Assembly: GCA_021808665.1 (NCBI GenBank) | Contig: JAKBBA010000019.1 | Location: 3,989 to 67,988, forward strand | Source: Actinomycetes bacterium | Lineage (GTDB): Bacteria > Actinomycetota > Acidimicrobiia > Acidimicrobiales > Palsa-688 | Direction of reading: 5' to 3' | Length of the DNA: 64,000 bases | Part shown: piece after piece, positions 1-8,779 of the stretch | How positions within the stretch are numbered: position 1 is the stretch's first letter | How the letters are laid out: each line of letters opens with the position of its first letter | Notes under the pieces: model-generated | Database searches by the model: none | What the model was told of the DNA's origin: nothing | What the model saw: the letters and a program-made list of their open reading frames with translations, nothing else | Program-made: the position numbers and the translations under genes

Positions 1-495
1 GGCGCTGGCGGGCGCGTGCAGCGGCGGACGGGTGTAGTAAACCCAGGCGGCGGCGAGGGCGGCAAGGACCCGCTCTCGCGGCGTGCGATACAAGTCGGGC
101 GCCTCGGGTCGTCCGGTCATCAGCGAAGGTCCGGAGGCCCCGCTGACCTGCGGCGTGGAGCGCCTCGCGCCTGCGCCGCTGGTTACGCCAGCCCACGCGT
201 TGGTGAGCGACGCATTCGAGCCGAGAACCCTGATCGCGGCCGCGACCCCGACACCCTCGGTTTCTCGAACCCATTGGATGACGTCGCCTTTGGCTGAGCA
301 CCCGAAGCAGTAGTAGCGGCTGTCGTCGAGATACAGGCGCATCGACGGGGTGCGGTCGGGGTGGCCGTGGGATGGCAGCGGGCAGCGCACTGTTACCGAG
401 CCAGCGTCGGAGCTCAGAGGGATGCCGGTCCGTCTCGCCACATCGGCGAGGCGGTGGCGTCGGAGGGCGTCGTCGATCGCCGAGAACCCGGTCAC
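1..495 (-). CDS. CHC2 zinc-finger DNA primase-like protein (partial, C-terminus beyond left edge)
   Basis: The minus strand stays open from a GTG at 495 to the window edge (165 codons). Residues about 36-70 carry a CHC2 zinc finger as in the N-terminus of DnaG-type primases: CPLPSHGHPD, then YYCFGCSAKGDV, giving the Cys-X2-His/Cys-X2-Cys pattern. In primases this finger binds the single-stranded template. The GTG overlaps the stop of the upstream gene (GTGA), so this is the last visible gene of the ArdC-TraG operon. The RNA polymerase (TOPRIM) domain, if present, lies outside the window, so I cannot tell a full primase from a stand-alone zinc-finger protein. Confidence 0.8.
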   Translation of the reverse strand, partial: MTGFSAIDDALRRHRLADVARRTGIPLSSDAGSVTVRCPLPSHGHPDRTPSMRLYLDDSRYYCFGCSAKGDVIQWVRETEGVGVAAAIRVLGSNASLTNAWAGVTSGAGARRSTPQVSGASGPSLMTGRPEAPDLYRTPRERVLAALAAAWVYYTRPPLHAPASA

Positions 496-980
496 AGTGA
501 CACACTCAAGGCCGTGGCCGGCTGCTCCACCGTTGGCGTTAGCGTCGTCGCCGGCCGAGCGGGCAGGTTGCTCCGGCCGAGATGCTCGTGCGCGAGGCGG
601 GCTGAGGCGGACAGCCGGGCGACGCACCGGGCCGGAAGGTCCGGTAACGCCACCCGTACCGCGATGACGTCAGCGCTGCGCTGCGCTGCGCCGAACACGA
701 CGAGGCGGCCGAGGGTGCGCGATATCGCCGCGTTCGGCCCGAGGCGCTCCCCGAGCCCGACACTGATCGCGAGATCGGCGCTGTCAATGGCGGCCCCGGG
801 ACGGCTAGCGGCGATTCGAGCGAGACGCTGCCATGCCCAGGTTGCGGACGGGCCGAGCACTCCGAGCCAGACGGCTTCGACGTAGGGCGATCCGGGCCGA
901 TGCCCTCGTGCTTCGATGACACTGTCGGGCCAGGTGACAACAGTGAGCAGTGGCGGTGTGGCCCGCTGCACCTGGTTCAC
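492..980 (-). CDS. Conserved hypothetical protein of the conjugative-element operon
   Basis: 162 residues, unrecognised. It overlaps its upstream neighbour by 4 bp and its downstream neighbour by GTGA, so translation is probably coupled across three genes. The middle of the protein is alanine-rich and helical with a glycine-rich stretch, and the C-terminal 30 residues look disordered. There is no signal peptide, membrane segment or metal motif. Its place just before a primase gene suggests a replication or DNA-processing accessory, which is inference from position only. Confidence 0.65.
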   Translation of the reverse strand: MNQVQRATPPLLTVVTWPDSVIEARGHRPGSPYVEAVWLGVLGPSATWAWQRLARIAASRPGAAIDSADLAISVGLGERLGPNAAISRTLGRLVVFGAAQRSADVIAVRVALPDLPARCVARLSASARLAHEHLGRSNLPARPATTLTPTVEQPATALSVSL

Positions 981-1297
981 AACGCCACCTCCTCGACGTC
1001 CGTCGTGCCGCGTTCAGGGTTCGCAGTAGTGGTGTGGCGTCGACCGTCGCGATACCACTGGCCTCGACGGTCGGCGTAGCCGATCACGATGACCAGCGCC
1101 CGACCGTCTTGCGGTCGGGTGTGAAAGACCGCCCCAGCACCGAGACGTGTAACTCCCAGTTGCGGGCTGCGGGCTAGGCCGTCGGACGCGACAGCCTGGC
1201 TGTAGTCGACGGGAAGGGCGACGCCGATCTCGGCTGCGGCGCGGCGCAGCCCGGCGGCGACCCATTCGATCTGGTGATGCGATGCGATGCGACCCAT
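977..1297 (-). CDS. Small hypothetical protein, element operon
   Basis: 106 residues, unrecognised. The N-terminal half is helical (IEWVAAGLRRAAAEIG). The second half reads as a small beta-rich unit (AGAVFHTRPQDGRALVIVIG) that could be a compact enzyme-like or DNA-binding fold. The start codon overlaps the stop of the preceding gene and its own stop overlaps the next start by 4 bp, which supports it as a true member of the operon. No function is proposed. Confidence 0.6.
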   Translation of the reverse strand: MGRIASHHQIEWVAAGLRRAAAEIGVALPVDYSQAVASDGLARSPQLGVTRLGAGAVFHTRPQDGRALVIVIGYADRRGQWYRDGRRHTTTANPERGTTDVEEVAL

Positions 1298-1569
1298 CAG
1301 TCCGCGCTCTCCCTTGACGAGGCGTGGCGATCGAAGTCGGCGGCAAGGACCAGCCCACTGGCTTCGGGGAGGCCCCCCTCGCGCCGTCTACGCGGCCACG
1401 TAACGCGCTGCCCGGTGATGGTGCGTCCAGCCCTCCAGCGATCGAAGCTGTGGAAGATGTCAACCCGGCGGGGGTAGCGAACCCGCTCCCCTATACGGCT
1501 CGTGGACTCGTGTTGGGAGGCGGTGCTCCTGCACGCTTCGACCGTCTCCCACGTGGTCTTGAAGCTCAT
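1297..1569 (-). CDS. Small basic hypothetical protein, element operon
   Basis: 90 residues, rich in Arg, Ser and Thr, unrecognised. The start is well supported: GAGGAGGT lies just ahead of the ATG. It ends on the first base of the next gene (shared TGATG). No membrane segment or metal motif is visible. High basic content would fit nucleic-acid binding, but that is only a guess. Confidence 0.55.
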   Translation of the reverse strand: MSFKTTWETVEACRSTASQHESTSRIGERVRYPRRVDIFHSFDRWRAGRTITGQRVTWPRRRREGGLPEASGLVLAADFDRHASSRESAD

Positions 1570-1633
1570 AGTGACCTCCTCGATGGAGGCCGCTACCTGC
1601 GACCTCTATACGGTCGCCGGCGGAAGGTCCACG

Positions 1634-2161
1634 CTATTGGACGGCCTGGTCGATCTCGGATCCGGCCCGCCGGGCGACGTCGGCTGCCACGAAGCGGTCC
1701 CACTCGCCGCTGCCAGGCGCTCGCAACGGTGGAGGCGGGTCGGTGTGGGCGGCGCCGCAACCCAGGTCGGCTGTCCACGACTTGAGCAGCGCGGCGACGT
1801 CTCGTAACGCCCGGAACCAGTCGAGCGGGGCGCTGGCCGGCGCGTTCGGGGCGAAGCTGGACTGCTCGTGGTCTCGCAGGGCTACGAGCGCTTCGACGTG
1901 GTCGTTGTGACGCCACCAGCATCGTGGGATCACGTGATGGTCGAGATGGGCGAACCGTCCCTGGAGGCGCTCGACCCACGCCCGCAGTTCCGCCCAGTCC
2001 CCCGCGGCGTCCGATGAGGGCAGCGACGGCCAGTGCGTCGGGGCAGCAACATCCGCGAACTCCGCGCTGTCGAAAGCGCCAGCATCGACGCCATACCCGG
2101 CGAGCTTGCACAGCTCGGCAAACCGGTTATCGCCGCCCTTCGTCTCGTCCTTTCCGGTCAT
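1634..2161 (-). CDS. DUF4913-like protein
   Basis: 175 residues. The central part (residues about 55-125) has the pattern I associate with DUF4913 proteins of actinobacterial mobile elements: an ELRAWVERL helix, then IPRCWWRHNDHVEAL, then an ALRDHEQSS helix and PLDWFRALRD. Family function is unknown; members usually sit with transfer and replication genes of conjugative elements, as here. The ATG overlaps the stop of the HNH gene by 4 bp. Assignment is from memory of the family pattern. Confidence 0.65.
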   Translation of the reverse strand: MTGKDETKGGDNRFAELCKLAGYGVDAGAFDSAEFADVAAPTHWPSLPSSDAAGDWAELRAWVERLQGRFAHLDHHVIPRCWWRHNDHVEALVALRDHEQSSFAPNAPASAPLDWFRALRDVAALLKSWTADLGCGAAHTDPPPPLRAPGSGEWDRFVAADVARRAGSEIDQAVQ

Positions 2162-2538
2162 CTGCTCTCCCGGATCGCTTGACGCAGACGGGCGACGATC
2201 ACGTCGGTCGCCTGCGGCCTACCGACGCGAAGCCACGCCGGGTTGGCGTCCATGACCCAGTGGAGTCGGGTGTGGCAGGCCCGGTCGAGGGGGATCAGGT
2301 CCCTGCCGGTTTCGGAGCCGAGGCGATCGTAGCTGCGATGGTGCAGGTCGCCGCTGCGCAGACTCCATGGTTCACCACACACCGCGCAGGCAGGCTCGAC
2401 CCCATGTGCGGCCATCCAGTCGTCCAGCCACTGTCGCCGTCTTGTCCGCCACGCCGGGCTGCCCATCCAGGCGGCGTAGTCGGCCCGCCGGCGAACCCGC
2501 CGACGCGACCAGACGACACCGGGTCGGGGGTCACGCAT
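2158..2538 (-). CDS. HNH-type nuclease-like protein
   Basis: 126 residues. A Cys-X2-Cys (CAVCGEPW) is followed by DLHHRSYDRLG and then LIPLDRACHTRLHW, the layout of small HNH endonucleases (zinc knuckle, then the catalytic His pair, then a His in the last helix). The second Cys-X2-Cys of some HNH families is reduced to a single Cys. It may nick or process DNA, but stand-alone HNH proteins on mobile elements are often uncharacterised. It overlaps the coupling-protein gene by 8 bp. Confidence 0.7.
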   Translation of the reverse strand: MRDPRPGVVWSRRRVRRRADYAAWMGSPAWRTRRRQWLDDWMAAHGVEPACAVCGEPWSLRSGDLHHRSYDRLGSETGRDLIPLDRACHTRLHWVMDANPAWLRVGRPQATDVIVARLRQAIRESR

Positions 2539-4330
2539 CGCGGGTCATCTCGGCGGCCTCGATATCGGCAGGGTCGCCCCCAGCGAGCGTCTGGCGCTCC
2601 CAGGCTTCGCGGCCTGCGGTCAATACGACGGCGTCGCCCCGTGCGGTCCACGGCTGCAAACGGATCATGATCGGCGGCGCGGAACGCAACAGCAGCAGCC
2701 CGGTGCCGATCGGAAGGCGGCGCAGCTCGGACGGCTCCAGGATCGGCCGGTGCCGGGTCACCGACGACATCGACCGGCCGGCGGTCCCGCCGTTGCGCGT
2801 CTCGGACCATTCGGTGAACTCACGGTTACCGATCAGCCGTGACATGTCGCCCAGGTCGTCCGCGTTGGCCGAGCCGCCGAGGATCACCTTGGCGATGGCC
2901 GAATCCCAGATCGCCCCTCCCGCTTCGCGCCCCCACCGGTCCCTGGCCTGGGCCAGTGACTGGAGAACCGCCACGGTGGTGATCCCCGACCCCCCGCCCT
3001 CCGACATCAGTGCCGGCAGCGACGGAAGCGGGTAGTTAGCGGCCTCGTCGAGTATCAACGCCAGCGGCGGGTCGAGCCGCTGACCGGGGGAACAGGCGGC
3101 GAGGCGGCGGGCGGCGTCGATCAAATCCTCGATCAGCGCTGCCACCAGCGACGCTGTCGCCGAGGCTCCGGTCGCGGTGCCGAGCAGAAAGACGCTGCCG
3201 CGCATCGCCAGGAACGCCAACGGGTCGAACTCGGCGCCGTACTCGGGGGTGACCGCGGCGAGTACCGCCGGATCCGCGAGAGGCGCGAAAGTGTTGGCGA
3301 CCATCGCCCACGTGGAGTCCCGGGTTCGCTGGTCGGCGGAGATGACCGCGTCGAGCGCCCGATCCCACCCCGGCGTCGCCGCCGGGTGGCCGGCGAGGAT
3401 AGCCGTCGCCTCCTTCGCCGCTCCAGCGGCATGAGACCAGCGGTATAGGTCGGCCGGTGGCCGGCCGTCGAGAGCCGCCGCGTGCAGCATGCAGCGGGTG
3501 ACCGACAGCGCCTGGGTCCGCCAAAAGCTGGCGTTCTCCACCCCGGACTTGGCGCCCTCCGAGACGAGGGCCTCGGCGCGGATCATCGCCGTCTGCGGTG
3601 CCTCGCAGCCCCGCACGAGCGACCAGCGCAACCGGGCCGCACCCGGCGTGCGGGCGAGGCCCTCAGGATCGAAGACCATCACAGGACCTCGGCCGGCCCT
3701 AGCAGCGAGGGTGACCGCCAGGTTGTCGGGCCTCGTCGAGGTCGTCACCACCGCGCCGGGCGCGTCGAGGATCATCGGGATGACAAGGTTCATGCCCTTC
3801 CCCGAGCGGGGCGGCCCGAGAATCAGGACCGAGTCCTCCACCGACGCCCAGCACCCGATCCTCCGGGCCATGCCGAGCCGGTAGCCGACATCACCCGGTC
3901 GAGGTCGCCTTATCGACGGACGCAGCGTCGCGGAACGCGCCAGTAGCGCCTTCGATCCCGCAGTGCGTCTCACTTCCCCTTTCGTCGCGAGGCCGTCGGC
4001 ATGCGACGGGTCACCCGAACGGGCCTGCGTCCCAGCAGACCTCCACAACCACAAGCCACCCCAAGCCAGACCAACCGCAACGATGAACGCGAGCGCAGTG
4101 ATTGTCCAATACAAGACGGCCGGGCCGACCGGGGCACCCCAAGCCGCAGACGGGTCCCGGAGATGAACGAACGCTGCGAGACTGTCAAGAAGCCCACCGC
4201 GAGGAACGCGATGCCCGGCCAGCCACGCGGAGCCAGCCGCGCCGGCGTAGAGGACCCCGGCGACACCCGCGACGCCGAGAAGGGCGCCGATAGCAACATC
4301 AGTCCCCGCGGACGGGCGGCGGTCTGTCAC
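2531..4330 (-). CDS. Type IV coupling protein, TraG/VirD4 family
   Basis: About 599 residues from the GTG at 4330, which overlaps the previous stop (GTGA). Two hydrophobic segments near residues 12-36 and 72-97 anchor it in the membrane. The Walker A motif GPPRSGKG is at about 172-179; the Walker B region reads LALILDEAAN and is followed by the SEGGGSGITTVAVLQSLAQ stretch typical of VirD4/TraG ATPases. Such proteins bring the relaxase-DNA complex to the secretion channel and power transfer, so it should work with the relaxase at 37346 and the VirB4-type ATPase at 21917. A C-terminal TraM-recognition-like part is present. An earlier ATG at 4357 is possible but less well supported. Confidence 0.88.
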   Translation of the reverse strand: MTDRRPSAGTDVAIGALLGVAGVAGVLYAGAAGSAWLAGHRVPRGGLLDSLAAFVHLRDPSAAWGAPVGPAVLYWTITALAFIVAVGLAWGGLWLWRSAGTQARSGDPSHADGLATKGEVRRTAGSKALLARSATLRPSIRRPRPGDVGYRLGMARRIGCWASVEDSVLILGPPRSGKGMNLVIPMILDAPGAVVTTSTRPDNLAVTLAARAGRGPVMVFDPEGLARTPGAARLRWSLVRGCEAPQTAMIRAEALVSEGAKSGVENASFWRTQALSVTRCMLHAAALDGRPPADLYRWSHAAGAAKEATAILAGHPAATPGWDRALDAVISADQRTRDSTWAMVANTFAPLADPAVLAAVTPEYGAEFDPLAFLAMRGSVFLLGTATGASATASLVAALIEDLIDAARRLAACSPGQRLDPPLALILDEAANYPLPSLPALMSEGGGSGITTVAVLQSLAQARDRWGREAGGAIWDSAIAKVILGGSANADDLGDMSRLIGNREFTEWSETRNGGTAGRSMSSVTRHRPILEPSELRRLPIGTGLLLLRSAPPIMIRLQPWTARGDAVVLTAGREAWERQTLAGGDPADIEAAEMTRDA

Positions 4331-4788
4331 GCCGGCTCCGGTCCGGGCCCGTCCCATACGCGCTCCCTAGCGTTTGTGTCGGTGTTGACGCACACGGTGC
4401 GTACCGAGGTGACAATAACGGCGCCGGCACTGGAGTTGCGTTGGGAGTTGATGACAGAATCGAGCACCGGCTTACTCGCCCGGTCGAATCCCTCCCAACG
4501 CATCTTGGAGGATGTGGCTGGTGTGACCGCTGGCCGGCTCCGCGAGGTCCGCCGACCCTCAGGTTTCGCTCTGAATGAACCCGGGTTCGCGGCAAACGAC
4601 TCATCCCTATCGGTAGAGGCCGTCAGCACCGTCTTATAGCGGAACAAATTGAAGGGCGACGGCGGGGAAACTCGATTTGAGACCGCGTCCCTCTGCTGGG
4701 ACGCCGATGAGCAAGCCGAAGGTGCTTCGCCGGAGTTGGAGACGTAGGCGTCAGCAGTAAAGGCTACGGCGAGAGCGTCAATGATCAC
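4327..4788 (-). CDS. Orphan hypothetical protein between ArdC and TraG genes
   Basis: 153 residues, no family recognised. It starts with a GTG overlapping the stop of the ArdC-like gene (GTGA) and ends overlapping the GTG of the coupling-protein gene (GTGA again), so both ends are translationally coupled. This is the main argument that it is real. The protein is rich in Ser, Thr, Arg and Asn, has one tryptophan-containing patch and no convincing membrane segment; its composition is poorer in Ala and Leu than its neighbours. It may be a fast-evolving accessory or a frame kept open by chance. Confidence 0.45.
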   Translation of the reverse strand: MIIDALAVAFTADAYVSNSGEAPSACSSASQQRDAVSNRVSPPSPFNLFRYKTVLTASTDRDESFAANPGSFRAKPEGRRTSRSRPAVTPATSSKMRWEGFDRASKPVLDSVINSQRNSSAGAVIVTSVRTVCVNTDTNARERVWDGPGPEPA

Positions 4789-5870
4789 AGTCCCACACCC
4801 GCTTCGCCGGCTGGCTCAAACGCCACGGAGACCTCCGCTGATGCGCCAAGCCCTGCACGCAACCCCTCCCGGCGGCCCTGCGCAACTGCCACTGCGGCTT
4901 CGACACCCGGCGGCCGTCCGCCGCCGAAGTGGGAAGCGGGACTGGCCTCAATGATCCGGCGTGCCGCGCCGGTCACACGGGCCTGGGTGGCGGCGACCGC
5001 TTTGCCAGCGTTCTCGCCGGCCCAGGCGGCCACATACGGGAAACTGTATCCGTCGGTAGGCATGCCGTGCACCGAGGCGACTACGTAAGCAACCGACTCG
5101 GCCTCGACCTCCTTGATCGGCCTTGGCAGATCCTGGCCTGGCGGCCCTTCGTGTAAAAGACAGTGCGCCGCCTCATGAATCAGCGTCTTCACCATGGCGG
5201 CGTCATCCATGTCCGAGCGGATCAGCACCGTCCTCAAACCCCAGTTCGTCTGCCCGTTCGCTCCTTGTAGCGCCGAGGCGTCGGCGACAGCGTCGACCCG
5301 AAAGCCTCGGCCCTCGATAATCGCTAACACCGCCGCCCCGAGCCCGACGGGCGCCTCGCCGACAAGCAGGACCGGACGGGGCGGTTCAGGCAGGGCCACA
5401 CCGGAGGTTTGCGAGACGTCGAAGACGTGCTCAACCCGGAACCCGGCCAGCACCTTGCGGCTTTCCACCTGCTCGTGCGGCGCTGGTAATTCGCCCATAG
5501 CAAGTGGGCGACCCTGGCCGGATGAGTCCGCCGCGATACGGCGGTCGTAGCGGCACGGTGCCAGGATCGCGTAGCCGTGCTGGCCCTTGTCGACGCTCCG
5601 TCCGAGTGCTCTCCAGGTGTTGAAACCGGCCAGGTGACTGGGCTGCTTGGCAGGGACCAGTCCGTCCGCGAAGGCTTTGGCGTGCTGGGCGACGACAAGC
5701 ATCACGTTGTTCGGACTGTAAGCGTGTAACTTCGCCTGAAAATCCAAGAACCTCCGCCAGTCGTCCCCGGTGGTCAGTTTCGCGACCTCGGCCGCCAAAA
5801 CCTGCTGAGCTTCGGCGATCCGCGACGCTGCCTGCACCTGCCGCTGCCCGGTCGACAGCTTCGACATCAT
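4785..5870 (-). CDS. ArdC-like antirestriction protein (ssDNA-binding plus metalloprotease-like domains)
   Basis: 361 residues from the ATG at 5870, chosen because AAGGAGGT lies just upstream; a longer frame from 5897 would read through that site. The N-terminal half (residues about 10-110) has the ArdC/DUF1738 pattern (FLDFQAKLHAYSPNNVMLV, then GFNTWRALGRSVDKGQHG), a single-stranded-DNA-binding domain. Residues 232-236 are HEAAH, with a downstream Glu-rich helix (KEVEAESVAYVV), a zinc-metallopeptidase signature. ArdC proteins protect incoming single-stranded plasmid DNA from restriction in the recipient. As first gene of the leftward transfer operon it would be expressed early. Its upstream region abuts the end of the catabolic operon. 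Confidence 0.85.
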   Translation of the reverse strand: MMSKLSTGQRQVQAASRIAEAQQVLAAEVAKLTTGDDWRRFLDFQAKLHAYSPNNVMLVVAQHAKAFADGLVPAKQPSHLAGFNTWRALGRSVDKGQHGYAILAPCRYDRRIAADSSGQGRPLAMGELPAPHEQVESRKVLAGFRVEHVFDVSQTSGVALPEPPRPVLLVGEAPVGLGAAVLAIIEGRGFRVDAVADASALQGANGQTNWGLRTVLIRSDMDDAAMVKTLIHEAAHCLLHEGPPGQDLPRPIKEVEAESVAYVVASVHGMPTDGYSFPYVAAWAGENAGKAVAATQARVTGAARRIIEASPASHFGGGRPPGVEAAVAVAQGRREGLRAGLGASAEVSVAFEPAGEAGVGL

Positions 5871-5987
5871 GGTGACCTCCTTCAAAGGCCACACCACGCA
5901 GCCCCTACCCGATCACCACTGGGCGGTCCACGCTACGGAGACAACCCGGGGAATAGCCTTCAGCACTACCACGCCAACCCTCGCTGA

Positions 5988-6797
5988 CTATGGTGCAACC
6001 TCGAAATCCGTTGATTGGCTATCCTTCAGACTCCGACGGTCGCTCACACTAGTTTCGACGGTCAGCGAGCCGCTGACTATCGCCTCTAGGGCAACGGTGT
6101 GCATAACGTCGGTTGCGACCTCAAGGTCGCCGTCGGATAGGTACTCCTGAGGGCCGTCTGGGTGGCCATCGAGGCCATCACTGACGGTGAGGATGCATGC
6201 GGCTCTGACGTGTTCGGAGGCACTGCTGGCGCGAAGAGCAAGACTAAACATCGCGGCCGACTCCATCTCGACAGCGAGAAGTCCTTGCTTTCGCCAATCG
6301 CCAGTGGACGTAGCCGACAAATGCGGTTCAACATCAACTGTGACGACCGGTCCAACGTGGAGAGCCGACGGCGATTGTTGGGCGGCACGAACAAGCGCCG
6401 ACGTGAGTTCGAAGTCCGGTACGGCGGCGACAGGGCTTGTTCCGGCGAGACTCCGAGTAGTGCCGTCGCCCGCGGCAGAACCGGTCACGACGACGAGGTG
6501 CCCGTTTCGAACGGAGGTGGCGAACGAGCTGCAGGTTCCGATTCGAACCATCTGGCGGACACCGTATTCGATAAGCTCTTGTCCGATCATCGCCATGCTC
6601 GGACAGCCCATTCCGACCGCCTGGAGGCTAACGTCGACGCCTCGATATGTGCCCGTGTAGCCGACCAGTCCCCGATGCTCCGTCACAAGCCTGGCGGCGC
6701 TAAGCATTCCCGCTAAGCGTGAAATCCGCCCTGGGTCGCCCGCGACGAGGACCCGGCTCGCGTAAGCGCCCTGTTCGGCCCTCAAATATATCGCCAT
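5988..6797 (-). CDS. DeoD-like purine nucleoside phosphorylase / nucleosidase family protein
   Basis: 269 residues of the PNP/UDP phosphorylase family. Visible marks: GDPGRISRLAGML near the start (phosphate loop), VRIGTCSSF in the middle, AVEMESAAMFSLA (base/ribose-binding Met-Glu-Ser) and CILTVSDGLDG (the DeoD-type Ser-Asp). The family cleaves nucleosides with phosphate to base and pentose-1-phosphate. AAGGAG precedes the ATG. It is the last gene of the leftward catabolic operon, an unusual companion for sugar-acid enzymes: either nucleosides are the source of the sugar or it acts on another N-glycoside. The C-terminal 35 residues (after SGSLTVETS) look like a loose tail. Confidence 0.82.
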   Translation of the reverse strand: MAIYLRAEQGAYASRVLVAGDPGRISRLAGMLSAARLVTEHRGLVGYTGTYRGVDVSLQAVGMGCPSMAMIGQELIEYGVRQMVRIGTCSSFATSVRNGHLVVVTGSAAGDGTTRSLAGTSPVAAVPDFELTSALVRAAQQSPSALHVGPVVTVDVEPHLSATSTGDWRKQGLLAVEMESAAMFSLALRASSASEHVRAACILTVSDGLDGHPDGPQEYLSDGDLEVATDVMHTVALEAIVSGSLTVETSVSDRRSLKDSQSTDFEVAP

Positions 6798-6925
6798 CTG
6801 TAACGCTCCTTAGTTTCTCTCTATTGTTGTACAAGATCCTTGGCCTGCAAGTCGCCGACCTATCGAGGCGCCCGAGCCAGGCAATGCCGTCCGGTCGAAT
6901 CAGGTCTAGTGGCAACCGCGTCCAC

Positions 6926-7798
6926 TTAGCGCGCAGAGCCCAGGGTTAGCCCACGGACCAGGTAACGCTGAAATGCAACGTACACGAAGGCGGCCGGTAT
7001 GGTGCTCAATAGTGCCCCTGCCATCAGGCTCGGCACGTCCACAACTCGAGACGACGCGAGGACTCCAAGGCCAACGGTGAAAGTCCGCACGCCCGGCTCT
7101 TGGAGAAAGAGCAGGCCGATCAAGAGGTCATTCCATATGGGGATGAACTGGAGCACTATGACAGTAGCGAATGCTGGTTTGGCGAGGGGCAGCGCGATGC
7201 GCCAGAAGCAACCATTGTAGGTGAGGCCATCAGAGCGCCCCGAGTCGATGAGTTCATCAGGAATACCTCGGAAATAGGTCGTCATTAGAAACGTCGCGAA
7301 TGGAGTACCCACGGCGACATACACCAAGATCGCTCCCGGATAGCTATTGATCAGATGAAACCGCGCGAGGTTTACATATTCGGCAATGATGACGGACTGT
7401 ACGGGAATCATCATCGCACCGAAGATCCCAAGGAGTGCTACGGTGCGTCCCTTGAATTTCGTCTTCGCAAAGGCAAAACCCGCACAGCTAGCGACTACAA
7501 GTATGATCAGGATCGCTACGATGCAGATAAGTAGTGAATTAGCCATCTCCTGCCCGACCGGCACGGACGAGAATAGCCGCGCCCAGCTGCGTAGGGAGAA
7601 GCCATGTCCGGACTCATATTGCGCCTCAGATCGAAAGGCGGTCGTAGCCATAAAGTAGAATGGGTACATGAGCGCTGCCGACACGAGTGCCAGAGCGACC
7701 CAGATCACGATTCGACTCGGTGAGACACGCAACGATCGGGTTTGGAGCCGAGCGTTTTTCGATTGGCGGCGCCTTACAACAGACGTCGGGTTGTCCAC
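6926..7798 (-). CDS. Carbohydrate ABC transporter permease (MalG/CUT1 type)
   Basis: 290 residues with six predicted membrane segments: an N-terminal one at about residues 28-50, then four to five more. The EAA loop (GRSDGLTYNGCFWRIALPLAKP) is near residue 190, where the permease contacts the ATPase. The C-terminus ends RYLVRGLTLGSAR, typical of MalG-like proteins. It forms the channel with the permease at 7800. The start is 1 bp beyond the stop of that gene, so they are coupled. Base composition is visibly poorer in GC than the genes from 10205 onward. Confidence 0.92.
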   Translation of the reverse strand: MDNPTSVVRRRQSKNARLQTRSLRVSPSRIVIWVALALVSAALMYPFYFMATTAFRSEAQYESGHGFSLRSWARLFSSVPVGQEMANSLLICIVAILIILVVASCAGFAFAKTKFKGRTVALLGIFGAMMIPVQSVIIAEYVNLARFHLINSYPGAILVYVAVGTPFATFLMTTYFRGIPDELIDSGRSDGLTYNGCFWRIALPLAKPAFATVIVLQFIPIWNDLLIGLLFLQEPGVRTFTVGLGVLASSRVVDVPSLMAGALLSTIPAAFVYVAFQRYLVRGLTLGSAR

Positions 7799-7799
7799 G

Positions 7800-8738
7800 C
7801 TAGTTCTCGCCGCGGAGCACGATGAATTGCACTGCGCTCACTCCGGCGAGCATGACAAATAGTACGATACCAAGGAGGGCACCGATGCCGAACGCCCCCG
7901 TACCGAACGCCTGCTGATAGATGAAGAACTCGATTGTCGTTGTTCCGTAATTTGGGCCGCCACCTGTCATCGTGTATATTAGGCTAAATAGAGCAGAGAA
8001 GGCGCTAATGGACGTTATGACGAACGTGAAGATAAAGTATCTTCGCAGCAGTGGAATCGTCAGGTGTCTGTAGCTTTTCCACCATCCCGTGCCGTCGAGT
8101 TTTCCTGCCTCATAGATCGCCGAATCGATCGTGGCCATCCCCGTCACGAACACCAGAGTATTTACACCGACGAGTGAGTACACAAATGTGATTCCAATGG
8201 CGCCGAGCGCTGTATACGGACTTCCAAGCCAGTTTCGTTCCAGAACGCCGAGGCCAACCCCTCCAAGGACATGGTTGATCAGACCGTGCCGCGCGAAGGC
8301 TTGGACCCCGATTAGGCCGAGCACCACCCACGACACGGATGTCGGAATAATTATTGCTGCCCGGAAGACGCGCCAACCCCACACTCGCTCGTTCAATAGG
8401 GCGGCAAGTGTCACTCCACAGATCATGGTCACTGGCACGGCGAGGAGGAGGATGGCATTGTTTTCCAGTACGCGCCAGAATATGGGGTTCTGGAACTCTG
8501 CGCGATACGTTGCAGGCCCGACCCACTTCGAGGTGATACCGTTCCAGTTTGTCATGCTGTAGTAGATGGCCTCACCGATCGGCACGAGCAGCAAGAGGGT
8601 GACAATCGTGACAGCAGGCAGGACGAGAACCCGACCGGCTCGTTCGCGGTCTTGGTAGAGGCCTCCCCGGCGCCGAGCAACGGCCGTGCGGCGGAGCACT
8701 CCCGCCTTTGTAGGCGGGAGTGTCGAGTCTGTCCTCAT
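7800..8738 (-). CDS. Carbohydrate ABC transporter permease (MalF/CUT1 type)
   Basis: 312 residues. A basic cytoplasmic N-terminus is followed by a first membrane helix at about residues 37-60, then a periplasmic loop with YYSMTNWNG, typical of MalF/UgpA-like permeases. The EAA loop (EAGKLDGTGWWKSYRHLTIP) lies near residue 210. It would pair with the MalG-like permease and be powered by the ATPase encoded at 12684, with substrate delivered by the lipoprotein at 8780. Confidence 0.92.
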   Translation of the reverse strand: MRTDSTLPPTKAGVLRRTAVARRRGGLYQDRERAGRVLVLPAVTIVTLLLLVPIGEAIYYSMTNWNGITSKWVGPATYRAEFQNPIFWRVLENNAILLLAVPVTMICGVTLAALLNERVWGWRVFRAAIIIPTSVSWVVLGLIGVQAFARHGLINHVLGGVGLGVLERNWLGSPYTALGAIGITFVYSLVGVNTLVFVTGMATIDSAIYEAGKLDGTGWWKSYRHLTIPLLRRYFIFTFVITSISAFSALFSLIYTMTGGGPNYGTTTIEFFIYQQAFGTGAFGIGALLGIVLFVMLAGVSAVQFIVLRGEN

Positions 8739-8779
8739 GACATTATCGTCTCTGGTGGTTGTCGGCGCCTAGTCAAAAG

